The notes under the pieces were generated by a model. That model worked only from the letters and a program-made list of their open reading frames with translations. It did no database searches and was not told the DNA's origin. From Hirsutella rhossiliensis (lineage: Eukaryota; Ascomycota; Sordariomycetes; Hypocreales; Ophiocordycipitaceae): a stretch of 64,000 nt of DNA. Location of the stretch: positions 868,001 through 932,000 of the forward strand of contig NW_025408683.1 in the NCBI RefSeq assembly GCF_020360975.1, read 5' to 3'. The position numbers and the translations under genes were made by a program. Positions 48,187 to 61,100 of the stretch are shown here, piece after piece. Each line of letters opens with the position of its first letter. The first letter of the stretch is position 1.

Positions 48187-49663
48187 ATGTCAGATCTCCT
48201 GCCGAGAGGCTACGCGGCAGACAAAGTCACAGGGTCGCCGCAAGATGCCGCCGCCGTCAAGTCGCCTTTGCCCGCGGCATCTAGGACGGACGGAAGCGAA
48301 CTTGCAAGCCCGCCAGACCCGACCCCAACCTCGCCTTTCAGCTCGAGGGATGACAAGCCGCCTCTGCAAGTGCCCCCCGACGGGGGCCTCACGGCCTGGC
48401 TCCAGGTGCTGGCTGGCCACCTCGTCGTCTTCAGCACTTGGGGCTACATCATCAGCTTCGGCATCTTCCAGCCCTACTATGCCCAACGGCTCTCGCTCGC
48501 TCCCTCGGCCGTCGCGTGGATCGGCAGCGTTCAGATCTGCCTCATCTTGCTCGTCGGCACCTTTGCAGGCCGGGCCTTTGACGCGGGCTATTTCCGGAGG
48601 GCCCTGGTGGTGGGCTGCCTGATGCAGGTCATTGGCATCATGACGACGAGCGTCGCGAGCACCTACTGGCAGCTGTTCCTGGCGCAGAGCCTGTGCCAAG
48701 GCCTGGGGTGCGGCATCGTATTTGCGCCCACCGTGGCCAACGTGTCGACGTACTTTACGCGGAAGCGCAGCATGGCCATCTCGCTGTCGGCCTGCGGGGG
48801 CGCCACGGGCGGCATCGTATTCCCACTCATGGCGCAGCAGCTGCTGCCGAGGATCGGCTTTGGCTGGACGGTGCGGGCCATGGGGCTCGTGATTGTCGCC
48901 TCCTCGGCCGTCGTCCTCTGCATTGTCCGGACCAGGATGCCGCCGCGCCGCGCCGGGCCTGTTGTCGAACTGGCCGCCTTCAAGGAGACAAGCTACCTGC
49001 TCTTTACCATCAGCATGTTCTTTACGCTGTGGGCCACGTACTTTGCATACTACTATGTAAGCTCTCGAGGATCTGTCACCCAGCTACCTACTTGCCGTAC
49101 TTGGTATCAAGTGTCGGGCTGATGGTCTCATTTTCCCTCGTTTCTAGGCCCGGTCGTACGTTCTCGACATTCTAGATGGGACGCAGTCCACGTCCTTGAC
49201 CATGTTGCTCGTCATGAATGCCGTCGGCATCCCCGGACGCCTTGTGCCAGCGCTGCTGGCCGACCGCTACTTCGGGGCTGTCAATGTCTTCATCCCCATC
49301 ATCTTCGGCGCCGCCATCTGCGTCTTCTCCTGGGTCGGCGTCGACTCTCTCGCGGCAGACTACGTTTGGGTGTGTTTCTACGGCTTCTTCGGAGCCGCCA
49401 TCCAGGGCATGTTCCCGTCGACGCTGGCGGGGCTGAGTGAGGACTTGAGCAAGAACGGGACGAGGATAGGCATGGTCTTTTCCATTGTCAGCGTCGCGGC
49501 GCTTACGGGGCCACCGCTGGCCGGCAAGTTGATTGAGGTCGGGGGCGGCCACTCGTACTTGGGGGCACAGATATGGGGAGGGGCATGCCTTGTCTTGGGC
49601 GGATTGCTTCTTATTGCGGCGCGATGGGCGAGCTTGCCACGAGGAGAGGGCAAAAGAATTTAG
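48187..49663 (+). CDS. MFS transporter, monocarboxylate-permease type
   Basis: Two exons, 48,187-49,056 and 49,148-49,663, separated by a 91-bp phase-0 intron (GTAAGC donor, TTTCTAG acceptor), give 461 aa. After a ~60-residue Ser/Pro-rich cytosolic N-terminus comes the family signature PPDGGLTAW (residues 63-71), leading into GYIISFGIFQPYYAQRL and a series of hydrophobic helices consistent with 12 membrane spans. It ends TAG at 49,661. This is the fungal MCT-like branch of the major facilitator superfamily, plasma-membrane proton- or substrate-coupled carriers; some serve secondary-metabolite clusters. The substrate cannot be inferred. Base composition is normal and no break is seen. RIPed DNA begins about 130 bases after the stop. 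Confidence 0.9.
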
Positions 49664-49930
49664 TGGTCAAGCCATGGTGTGAGATTGAACCAAGTTGGAT
49701 AACCATGTCGTCTCAGGTCCCGGTCGCCACTATGGGAAATAGGAGCGGACCAACACGTTCGAAAGCGACTAGACACTGTTTGCGGATTGCCTTATAAGAT
49801 ATATTATACTATCTAAGGTTCTATTATATTTATCCTAGAGCGGGTAATAGATATTAAAGTCCCTTACTATTACTATAAGGTGCTTTAGTTCGATTATACT
49901 TAAGTCCTATAACGCTCTAGCCCTCGTAGC
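49664..49930. other. 3' flank of the transporter and right edge of the island
   Basis: About 130 bases of normal sequence are followed, from about 49,797, by TpA-rich RIPed sequence up to the D2 LTR. No gene is seen. Confidence 0.55.
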
Positions 49931-50318
49931 TATAAGAGTCTTTAACTATTATAGGTTATAGGCTTAGGCTACGGCCTAAGCTATATAGTTATATACGGAG
50001 GGCCGGATCCTATATATATATATACGGGCTAGCCGCGTATAGGAGAGCTCTATATAGCTTATTAATATTATCCTATAAACGGCACCTATATATACGCCTC
50101 TACTTACTCTATAATAGTATAAGCTATTAACTAATAGATCTAATAGATATCTCTCTAAAGAGGGTGCTACCTCCTCGAGGAAGTACTCCGCCTCTCCCTA
50201 AATAGATAGGAAGTATTATAGCTATCTTAAAAGCGATTAAAAGCGCGACGGCTAGCGAGAAGGACGAGGTTCTCGCTATACTAAGGGAGCCGTCTATAGG
50301 ACTAGCTTTAACCCCTAC
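49931..50318 (+). mobile_element. Chromovirus D2 fragment: 5' LTR and start of gag
   Basis: LTR 49,931-50,116 (186 bp, TATAAG...ATAATA) and the following gag start match D1 and D3. It breaks off at 50,318, where the F1 LTR begins. Confidence 0.85.
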
Positions 50319-52864
50319 TATTATAGGACACCCTATAGTTAATAATCTAGGTACCCGTAACGATATCTACTTCCCTTAAGGAAGTTACCCTTAACTCCCT
50401 AAGGCTCCCCGCGGAAGAAGGAACCTAGAAGCTACTAGGCAAACTCCGGGAAATTACCTAGAAATCCTAGAAACGATAACTAAGCGGATTATATAGATAT
50501 TTTATAGAGATTTCCCTTAGGGATATATTATATAGGGAATATACTACGATTTCCTAAGTAATAATAGTTCCTTAAGGACTATACCGATATTTCCCTAAGA
50601 AGTTACTATAAGAATATAGTAGGGAAATTATAGAAAAATACCTATACTTACCTAAGGAAAATACTAGGAAATACTATTAATACGCTATACTACTATTATA
50701 TAATTATAAGGTTAAGATATTACTTAGTTGAAGCCCTAAGTAAGGTCTTACGCTCGCTATAGTATATATAGAAGATAGAGAACCTACTAGATCTTAGGCG
50801 GGTAAAGAAGAATATAAATAGTTATTACTACTCTTACTTTAACTTATAAGACTAGTAGCTAGTCTATATTTAACGCGCGTAATAACGTATAGTAGCTAGT
50901 CTATATAATATATTTAATTATATATAGTAGCTAGTCTATTTAATTACTTATTAAACTTATACTAGATCTAGGTAGACGGTAAGGTTAACGTACTAGCCCT
51001 ATACTAAGGGACTAGTATATAATAAATAGTAGTAATTTTAATTCCCTTAACTATTTATTCTCTTAAAGTCTATATTTAGTAGAATAAAAGATAAAGAATA
51101 GGGAAAGGGATAAGTTAACCTCGACCTATAAACCTTAATATCTTCTTAGGAAGAAAGCTCTTACTTATATACTAACGAATACTAGCTTTTTAATCTCTTT
51201 TTATAGAAGAAATACTTAGGGAACTCTAGATAAAGGTAGAACTTTAACGTATTAAAGCTAAAGTATTATAGAGCTTTTATTAGCGGTTAGAAAGATACCT
51301 ATTTCTAGGATATTTCCTATTAAGTACCTATAGAAATAAAAGATAGCTAGATCGCTTACCCTAATAATAAGAACGACGCTTAGAGGAATTAAGAGTAGAA
51401 CTTTTACGATATAACTTACTAGCCTACCTAGCTAATCGTTAAAGCCTATAAGAATAAATTAATAACCTAGAATACGTTCTAGTAATAAGGTAATATTAGC
51501 TATAAGTAACGGAGCTATATAGAAATTAGTATAGTATAGCTTCCCTTACCCCGCCCTAACTACCTTTATTAAAAGGATAAAGCCTTAGAAGTTCGCTAAG
51601 AAGTTCGCTAAACTATAATAAATAAAATAAGGAAGAACCTTTAAATAATACTACCCTTAGTAGTACGTTTATAATAATAACCCTAGTAAACTAGCTAATA
51701 AGTTTAATTATAAAAGAAGCTTTTATAAGACTACTAGTAAAAGCTATAGTTAGAGAAACCGAGGATAATACTACTATAAACCCTCCTTAAGTACCCTTAG
51801 TACGTATTAGACTAAAAGATATAAGGAAGTTTAACCTTACTAGCCCCTTTAATATAATATTCGACGTCCTTAAAGAAACTAAGAAAACGATTATATATAG
51901 AAGCGTTAATCGATTTATCGATTCCCTAAAATAGGTAGCTATTCGCGGACTAAAATACGCTAACGAACTAGTAATACTAATCCCTAGCTTACTTTATAAA
52001 ACCGCTATTAAATAATATTCTAGCGATCTTAGCGAATCTAACTAACCTATATTTTATACCCTAGACTAAGGATATACCACCTAGTATACTAAACTATAAA
52101 AACGCTTCGCTATTTAGCTAGAAGTAGCTTTAAGATCGTTATAAATAGAACGATTTACTACCTTAGATATTATAAATAGAGCCGACTTTTATAAATAGAT
52201 ATTAAAGCTCCGCTAAAAAGCAAAAGTAGTACTATACTTAAAAGAGTACCTTACTATACTAGTCTATTAATAACTAAATATATTACTATAAGAATTATTC
52301 CGCTAACTTATTAGTCTAGAATTATTTAATACTTAGATTAATAACTATAAGTAACTTTTCCTATAGTTAGAAACTAAGCTAACGGTTAGGTTATAGGGGA
52401 AGATAAGTAACGTAGTAAAAGGATATATATAAAGCGGGTTACGTAAAACTAAGAATAAGACTATAGTAAACTCTACCCTATCTATAGCTAAAACTACTAG
52501 CTAGAAACCCTAGGAATAAAGATAATTTTAATAGAAAGGAAATATAATAACTATATTAAGATAGAATAATCTATACTAGGTAGATATAGGCCTAGTACTA
52601 AACTAGTTAACTAGTCCTTAAACTAGACTATAGCCTTAGGATTCGAAACTAAAGGAGGGCTCTTAGGAAAACCTAATTATTATTAACCTCGCTTATTAGC
52701 TTTAAGCGGTACTAACTAACGACTAAGGCAGGATCTATCTTTCCTAGGAAATATAAAACTAGATCTTATTTACCTAGGATAAAGGGCTAGAAGATAGTAA
52801 TACTACCGCTAACGTAGGAAAAGAAACTAAAGAAATAAAAGATAAGATCCTATTTATTCCTAAT
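50319..52864 (+). mobile_element. LTR element F1: 706-bp LTR plus unclassified internal ORF
   Basis: The LTR spans 50,319-51,024 (ends TATTATAGG...TATATAATA, a TGTTATA...ATAACA pair before mutation). The same sequence lies inverted at 55,872-57,265, interrupted by an insert. From about 51,380 to 52,860 the plus strand reads as one long protein-like frame if TAA/TAG are taken as sense, with many Leu/Lys/Gln-rich helices (for example YANELVILIPSLLYKTAIKQ). I find no RT, integrase or protease motif, so it may be a gag or a non-autonomous element's ORF. It is cut by D3 at 52,865. Confidence 0.65.
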
Positions 52865-55800
52865 TATAAGAGTCTTTAACTATTATAGGTAATAAGCTTA
52901 GGCCGCGGCTTAAGCTATATAGTTACGTATAAAGGGCCGGATCCTATAAGTATAAAGGTAGGCTAGCCGCGTATAAAAGAGCTCTATATAGCTTATTAAT
53001 ATTATCTTATAGGCGGCACCTATATATACGCCTCTGCCTACTCCGTAATAGTATAAGCTATTAACTAATAGATCTAATAAATATCTCCTTAAAAAGGGTG
53101 CCGCTCCCTTAAGGGAGCACCCCGCTACCTCCTAAGTAGATAGGAAGTATTATAGCTATCCTAGAAGCGATTAAAAGCGCGACGGCTAGCGAGAAGAACG
53201 AGGTTCTCGCTATACTAAGGGAGCTATCTACGAGACCAGCGTTAACCCCTACGACCTTAGTAATACTAGTTATAGCGGCGGTACTATTAATATAGAAGCC
53301 GCTTCCCTAGCCGACTTAGGATAGTAAGCTTAAGTCCTTCTATTTCTTCCTTAGCCGGCTATAGACGAAGTTTATAATAGACGAGAAATAAGGCCTAAAT
53401 AGCTATTATAATATAGCGTGGTATTCGCTCCTCTATATGCTACCGGAGCCCTAGATATAGCGGATCTCTAGATTCTAAGATAAGGGCGGCCCTAGAGGTA
53501 AACGCGACCTATAGGACTTCTTTTAATACCTTATATATACGTTTAGCAATATATAGGAGCGGGAGAAGGTATAGGATAGGCTATAGACCCTTAAGTAAAG
53601 GGACGGGTAGACCTTTAGCGAATTCCTCCTTAACTTTAAAGAGACGCTCTTATAGGCGGCGGGAACTATAGTATAAGAAGATAGCGTAAAGCTTATATAG
53701 TTACGGAACTTAATTACGCTAGCCTTATAAGAGCTACTTATCCCTATAATTATACCTACTAACTATAGTAAGTATATAAGCCGGTTAATAAAGGTAGTAT
53801 AGGGCTATAAGTAAACGCCGCGTTTCTAGAAGCTTTATAAGCGCACGCTATATAGCGGTAACGGGATTACCGCCCCTCTATAAGAGGAATAGCTAGCTAT
53901 CGATACTAACGGAGATACCTTAATATTAGCTACTTATATAGACCGAGCTAAACGCGGTAGGAAGTTATTATTAAATATCCCTTATACTATCCCGCCCTTT
54001 AAGTAGCGGGCGAAGTAAGTAACGAGCGAGGAAATCGGGAAAAAGAAGGCTAACGGCCGCTGCTTATATTACGGCGCGTCTATATACTTTATATTAAAAT
54101 GCCCCTTCCTTCTAGTTAAGCGGCCTATAGTAGTTTAAGTAGCGAAGATAGAACCGCTCCTTACCTTAAATAATAAAGAGGATTCCGCTCTTATAGGCTT
54201 AGAGGAAAAAGCATAGCTCCGGAGTAAAGATAGGCTCTAGAGCCTTAATTACTAGTACTAGTAAAGGAAAAGGAGGAATTATCCGCCTATATAGAAGAAG
54301 AGCCTACTTTAATATAAGTTATAGTTAATAACTCCTTACCTATCGCCGCCCTTATAGACGAGGGCTATTAGTACTACGCTATAGTTAATAAGGCGCTTAT
54401 ATAAGATATATAAGTACTAGTAGAAAAGATCGCTTTAAGGTAAGTAAAGGGCGCCTTAAGCGTAATAAAGGGTATAGTAATTAAGGGCATTACGTAGCTA
54501 GCTATAAAGGTCGACGGTTACTATAAGCTTATAGTAGCCTATATAATCCCTTAACTAAAGTTTCCCTTAATACTTAGGAAACCCTAGTTATTATATATAG
54601 AGTTATACTTAGTTCTATACTAAAAGAAGCTATAGTTGAGGCCTATATAATAGTAGGTCCGCTACGACGATAGTTCTATAGGCGTAGGACTAAGCGTGCG
54701 AGCTTTATACTTAGTATAAGAAGTCCTTGCCTTTATCTTTATAGGAACCGTACGACGGTTAAAGTAAGAGAAAGGCCGGGCAGCGGCTAACGTAGCGGTC
54801 TACGTAGTTAGCCTAGCGGATATCGATAAGGCTCTCTAGGCAAAAAAGCTAAAGTCGCCCTCGGAGCTACGGTAGTAAATCCTAGAGCGCTTTTACGACC
54901 TCTTACCGCTATTTAAGTCCTAGGAAGCGGATAAGCTTAACCTATATAAGCCGGGGGTAGACTATAGGATCGTACTCTATACCGATAAGAAGGGGTAGGA
55001 ACTACCTATACCGTTCGGACCGTTATATAATATATTATACGCGGAGCTACTAGTGCTTAAGAAGACGCTAAGGGACCTCTTAGATAAGGGTTTTATTTAA
55101 GTAAGTAGCTTTAAAGTAAGAGCGCTAGTCCTATTTATACGTAAACTAAGGGGCGGGATATAGTTCTACTACGACTATAGGGCTCTAAACGTAATTATAA
55201 GGCTAGACCGCTACCCCTTACCCTTAATCTTAGATACGCTCTATAACCTCTTAAAGGTAAAGTAGTTTATAAAGCTAGATATAAAATAAGCGTTCTATAA
55301 GGTATAGATCTTAGAGGGTAACGAGTAAAAAACAGCGTTCTATATACGCTATAGCTTATTTAAGTAGCTTATAACGCCCTTCGGCCTCTTAGGAGCGCCT
55401 ACTACCTTTTAGCGTTATATTAATAATATACTTTAGGACTTCCTCGATAAGTTCGCCTTTATATATATAGATAATATCCTTATCTATATAAGTAGCTCCT
55501 ATAAGGACTATATATAAAAAGTACGGAGGGTCTTAGAGCGCCTCTAACTTTATAGGCTCTACCTTAACCTAGATAAGTGCGAATTTAGGGTTAAGAGGGT
55601 TAAGTACCTAGGCTTTATTATCTACGTAGGTATAGGTATATAAGCGGATCCTATAAAAATCTAGGCGATTTAAGACTAAGCTGCCCTAACTACGTAGATA
55701 GGCATACGAAGCTTCCTTAGGTTTACGAACTATTATAGGATATTTATTAAGGGCTTCTCTTATATTATAATACCCTTAAACGAGATTAATAAAAAGTAGA

Positions 55801-55871
55801 CCGCCTTTTACTAGGGGCCTATATAGGAAGGAGCGTTCTATACGCTTAAGGACCTATTCTTATAAGCCTTA
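52865..55871 (+). mobile_element. Chromovirus D3 fragment: 5' LTR, gag, protease, RT
   Basis: LTR 52,865-53,050 (186 bp). The plus strand reads gag from about 53,140, a zinc knuckle near 54,055-54,105 (CLYYGAS...KCPF), a protease-like stretch near 54,330 (ALIDEGYQYYAIVN), RT about 55,040-55,470 (FIRKLRGG, RYPLPLI, IYIDNILIY) and the start of the RNase H connection, ending near 55,866 at the F2 LTR. RNase H, integrase, chromodomain and the 3' LTR are missing. RIPed throughout. Confidence 0.85.
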
Positions 55872-57265
55872 TATTATATACTAGTCCCTTAGTATAAGGC
55901 TAGTATATTAACCTTACCGTCTACCTAGATCTAATATAGGTTTAATAGGTAATTAAACGGACTAGCTTCTATATATAATTAAACGTATTATACGGACTAG
56001 CTACTATATATTATTACGCGCGTTAAATATAGACTAGCTACCGGTCTTATAAGTTAAAGTAAGAGTAGTAATAACTATCTATATTCTTCTCTACCCGCCT
56101 AAGATTTAGTAGGTTCTCTATCTTCTATATATACTATAGTAAGCGTAAGACCTTACTTAGGGTTTTAACCGAGTAATATCTTAACCTTATAATTATACGA
56201 TAGTAGTATAGCATATTAGCGGTATTTCCCGGTATTTTCCCTAGGTAGGCATAGGTATTTCTCTATAATTTCCCCGCTATATTCTTATAGTAACTTCTTA
56301 AGGAAATATTAGTATAATCCTTAAGGAGCTATTATTACTTAGGAAATTATAGTATATTCCCTATATAATATATCCTTAGGGGAAATCTTTATAAAACGTC
56401 TATATAATCCGCTTAGTTATTATTTCTAGGATTTCTAGGTAATTTCCTAGAGTTTACTTAGTAGCTTCTAGGTTCCTTCTTTTATAGGGAGCCTTAAGGA
56501 GTTAGGGGTAACTTCCCTAGGAAAGGCTAATATCGTTATGTGTTTGTGTGTTGTATTTTTCGTCCAGCGGCCTTTAGGCCGCTCAGGTCCCCGAGACGGG
56601 GCACAGGACGTGCTGAGCTAGACTATCTAGAATTCCTGCCACCGAAAGGCCACCCACCAGGGCCCCCGCGGCCAGTCCTCCCAGATGTCCATCCAGCATT
56701 TCATAGGCTCTTTGGCGCTCCTTGTCGAAGCCTGTCTCCCGTCAGCGGGACTTCCAGGCGCGTGGCAATCGCCACAATGGTCAACCCTTGGTTTTTCCGG
56801 TCAGAATTCTCTCGCCCTTTGCTAAGGCTGCTGTCGCATCCATGCTCCAGTAACCAAGCGATGGAAATAGCGAGGAGCGGCGGCAGGGAAAAACCCTCAG
56901 AAGGAATCAGAGGCTGTCGCGCAGCTTGCCTTCAGGGAGAAAAACCTCCGCGACCGGCCACCGTTGTTTAGAAGGGCGGACCTTCCAATACCCACAGCTC
57001 CTTGGTTCCGAAGAGAGCCATGAGGTCCGAGTGGACGTGTTGTCGAGACCGGCTTCGCAGAGGAATATGAACTCTCCTAAGGTCTTCCTCTGTGTTGTTA
57101 GGGTCACGATGGACCCCGCAGCTGAAGCGCGGTCGGGTCGCCTGCAAATCTGGCCCCAGCTAGCAAGCCGCTAACAGCCCTCCAGGGGACAGAATTTTTA
57201 CAGGGGAGAGTTGGCTAATATCGTTATAGGTACCTAGATTATCGACTATAGGGTATCCTATAATA
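55872..57265 (-). repeat. LTR of element F (F2, inverted), interrupted by foreign insert
   Basis: Reverse complement of 50,319-51,024. Without the 673-bp insert and one 15-bp duplicate it is exactly 706 bp, the same as F1. It is RIPed; flanks CCTTA and AATGC do not match, so it is not a clean solo LTR insertion. Confidence 0.85.
56540..57212. mobile_element. 673-bp non-RIPed insert with 15-bp target duplication
   Basis: The 15-mer ggctaatatcgttat flanks it at 56,525-56,539 and 57,213-57,227; in F1 the site exists once. Composition switches abruptly to normal CpA/TpG content. The longest open frame (to 56,971) starts with GTG and is not recognised. No poly-A or poly-T end and no terminal inverted repeats are visible. 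It could be a retro-copied host transcript, an unknown transposon or DNA used to patch a break. Confidence 0.75.
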
Positions 57266-57396
57266 AATGCTTAGGGTAAAAGAATTAACCGATATCCTTA
57301 TTAGTCTCCCGCGGTATTTAGGCGGGAGTCGCGCTAATAAGGAATCGTAGTAAAGTTATATAGATTTTTAAGGTTAGTATAAGGAATAACTTATAT
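57266..57396. other. Short RIPed spacer
   Basis: About 130 bases between F2 and the solo copia LTR. It contains a GC palindrome-like 'ctcccgcggtatttaggcgggag' stem (about 57,306-57,328). No family was assigned. Confidence 0.4.
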
Positions 57397-57401
57397 CTTA
57401 T

Positions 57402-58098
57402 TATAAGAATATACCCTTATATTCCTATTTTACTATTATAAAGAAATAATAGGTATAGGGAGGCTTTATAGAATAAGCTAGTAAAAAGAGGCTCTATAAT
57501 ATAGTTTAAGGGAATAACCCTTAAAAGATAAAGACCTCTACTAGACATCTATACCTTACTCTAGGAAAAGCGGGTTAGGATAAGCCTATCCTTATAAACA
57601 AAAATATGAATAAAATGCATAAGTTAATTATAAGCAGAACGGATACCCTATTGCCTATTTCGGACTAGCGGTTCCAAAGATATCCACGATACGAGAATAG
57701 GTAGGGCATAGAACATTCTAGTTAAATCTACTACTTATGCTAGAACCTATAGTCTTACGTTAACTATCACGCTATAATTAGACCACCTACTAAGTTAGGA
57801 AGATATACTATAGATAGAGCTTTTTAAGCACTATAGAATATGCTAGAAAGCTAACTAATTGGTTTACTAGTAGGCGAGCAATAGTCTATAAAAGACAAAG
57901 GATTTCCCTAGGAGTAGTAGATAGAATAAGTAAGTTCGTAAGTATCTTTTATAACGCTATTCTTTTAATATATTATTTAGCCCCTTATATACTCGTTATA
58001 AATTCCGGACGAAATCCTACCCTATACTCCTTCGACCGATCCTTCTACTTACGTTATCGATTACCCGATTCTACGCTTATTACTTATACCTTCTTATA
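57402..58098 (+). mobile_element. Solo LTR of the C1 copia family (697 bp), TSD CTTAT
   Basis: Same length and ends (TATAAGAA...TTCTTATA) as the C1 LTRs. CTTAT occurs at 57,397-57,401 and 58,099-58,103. RIPed to a degree similar to or above the C1 3' LTR. Confidence 0.92.
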
Positions 58099-58103
58099 CT
58101 TAT

Positions 58104-61100
58104 CTAGGACGCAACCTAGTACGACTAATACTAAGGGCGCGAGGCGGCTAATCTAGGAGTAAAATACTATTAGAACTAAGGGTACTAAGTAGCTAAGCTA
58201 GGGCAATAAATAAGTAGGGCTAGGGGTATAAAGCGGCTAAGCTAGGGAAAACTAATTATAACTAAGGGCGCTCTATAGCTAAGCTAGTAGAAAAAATAAC
58301 TAAGACTAAGGATATAATAAGGCTAAACTAGTAACCGACCGTCTTACGCCGCGGGGGTAAGGGTAGGGCGGGTAATCTCCTTCTTAGCTTCCTCCTTTAT
58401 TAGATCCTCGGGGCTTACCGGCACGTCGTCTAAGGCATCCTATATATCGGAGGCTCTATAGATAGGCACGCTATAGGCGTTATTTAGGGCTGGTTTTACC
58501 GGGAGTATTATAGCTAGTCCGTCGCGAGAGGCTAGAACTTAGTTATAGATTACTACTACTAGTACCTATATAGTTAGGCCTAGGTTCTAAAACCTACCTA
58601 GGTATATATTAGTAAACTTTTAGTCTAACAAGTTAAAATAAGCTATTACGTTAGCTATATAGGGGCGGGCCGCTACTAGTATACGAAGGGGGCCGATATA
58701 GGCTGCTCTTTAGTATACCGCGGCGAGCTCGGGCGAGTTATCTAGGAGGTAAGCGGCGAAAGCAAACTAATAGATAAAGCTAGCGGGCACTTTAGCGAGG
58801 GCGGCGTACTAGCCGAGCGAGAGGTCGGCGTTAGCCTCCTTATAGATAGTAGTAAATAGATTTACTTAAATTACGGCCGCGTCTAGGGCTCTATAGACTA
58901 GTACTTTTAACCTAAAGTAAACGATGCCTATATAGCCGTTTATATCGGCTAGGTTATCGTAGTATACTACGAAAGGTATAATAAGGAATAGTCTAGGTTT
59001 TCTATAGCTTAGAACCTAAAAGGGGTTAAGCTTTTATTAGACCGGTATCGGGGCCTATTCCTTAGCGAATAGGTTAGCCCGTTTAAAAGGAGTAGAGGGC
59101 GGGGCCGCGGCGGCGGCGAGTAAGCGTCTAGTAAATAGGTTTCTTAATAGCTCGTCGAAGGTAAGGTCTACTATACTAGATCCTCTAGGTTTAGCCGGGG
59201 TACGCTTAAGGCTCTCCTTAAACTTATAGGTTCTTAGTATACTAGTAGCCTCGCGCTCCTCTATAGCGGCGGCCTTAAATATCTTTAAATAAGTAGGAAG
59301 GTACTTCGCGCTAATAATAGTAGCGATAATCTCGAGTATCTTAGCGTCCGTAGAGGCGACCTATTTAGATAGGAGCTTATTAACGACGTTAGCTAAGATA
59401 GTAGCGATCTACGCGGTTTTAAGGGCGCTAGTTATTATCTTAGTTTTATTAAGGAAGATAGCCCCGTCTAGGTTATATAGCGACGGAGGGAAAAGCTCGT
59501 CCTTATTAAATAATAGGGCGAACTACGTATAGGCGTTATAAGGGGTGCCGGGGGTTTTTCCTATAATACTAGAGACCGATAGTAGCGAGTTACTAAACGA
59601 ATTACTAAAGCTCGATAGCGATAAAGTATAGTCGTCGAAGTAAATATATAAAGGAGTACTAAGATTATAGCGATAGAAAGCGCTAACCTACTATAGTCGG
59701 ATAGTTAACGTTATATTCTTATTAGTTTAGGTAGTTACGGGAGTTATAGTAGTATTACGATAGGCGGCGGCGCTATAAGGCGTAGAAAAGTATAGCTAGT
59801 TATAGTCGCGTAGGTCGCGGGCTTTAAACGGGGAAAGAGATAGTAGGGCGTAGTATATACCGTTTTTTACTAAGCCTATATCGAGGTTATATCCTTCTTT
59901 AGTAAAGAGGTCGCGGTAGTTAGTATATATACTATAATTATCCTACTTTTACTTAGTAAAAGCGGCTATATTAAACTTAAGGTTTCGAAGGAGCTCTGCT
60001 TTATTCCTATATAATTAAACTACTTATTAAAACCCCTTAAGGCTTAGGCGCGGCGGTTAGCGGTAGATTTAGTCGGAGAAATACTAGCGAAATACTAGGT
60101 CCTTACTATAATACTTATAGCCTTAGATAGCGGGAACTTTAAATATAGGTATAAGAAGGGCGCGGTTTAGTATAGAAAGGGGAGCGTAAAAAGATAAGGA
60201 AATCGGGTTCCTAAAATAAAATAAATATAGGTACTAAAATATAATATCGGATTACTATTCGCCGTAGGCGGCTTATTAATACTTATTAGCTAGTTAACCT
60301 ATCCCTAGACTTTTAAGAGAACGAACGGTAACGGCGCGTACTACGTACCGTTATTTCTCTTTTAGCTATAGCGGGTCGTACCGTTATATAGCGCGCGCGT
60401 AGAGATTCTAAGTATAGGTAATATAACCTTATAACGCTCCTTACTATATATTAAATTCTTTAATAAGGTCTTCGGCGATAATATCCTTAGCGGCTACCTA
60501 GGAATTATAGCTACTTAGCTAGCCTTTTTAGCTAATAAGGTATTTTATATAAGTAGTCCCTTAGCTATATTTATAAGTTTTAAAGTTAAGGATTCTTTCG
60601 ACTTCTTAGTAGTTAGTATTAGGTTCTAGGCTAGGTCGGGCGTTTAGTCGTTTAGCTAGCTATAGCTATATAACGGAAACGACGTTATAGATATTTAGGG
60701 ATCGGGCTAGGTTAAGGCGGTAGGCTAGATAGCTAATCCGTTTAAGGACTTCGAATAGTCTTATATAGCGCTCCTTTAACTTCGCTACTTATCCGTCGGC
60801 TATGCTATATCCTTTCCTTAGCTAGAGCTATACCTAGTCCCTAGGCTTAAACTCTAGCGCTTAGTACTTCGCGTTATACTACTTCTTTATTCCCGCTTAG
60901 GCTAAAGCGATCGAGATCCTAGCCTAGTCTTAAAGTATCTCCTTATCTATCTATAAAAGGCCTTCCCTAAGGTATCGCCTACTATTATCTATCTATATCC
61001 TAGTTAGTAGCTTACTTAGAGAGGTGCCGATTACTAAGGAGTAAGAGTTATTAAGGGTAAATTAAAGTAATAGTAACGCGTCGACCTATTAACGGGATAG

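Noticed and set aside
48190..48699. Minus-strand frame of 169 codons opposite the transporter
   Set aside because: Composition is the mirror of the GC-rich transporter codons; the plus strand carries the family signature and intron.
56540..56971. 143-codon open frame in the insert as a gene
   Set aside because: Starts with GTG at the insert edge and has no recognised domain; more likely part of a fragment.
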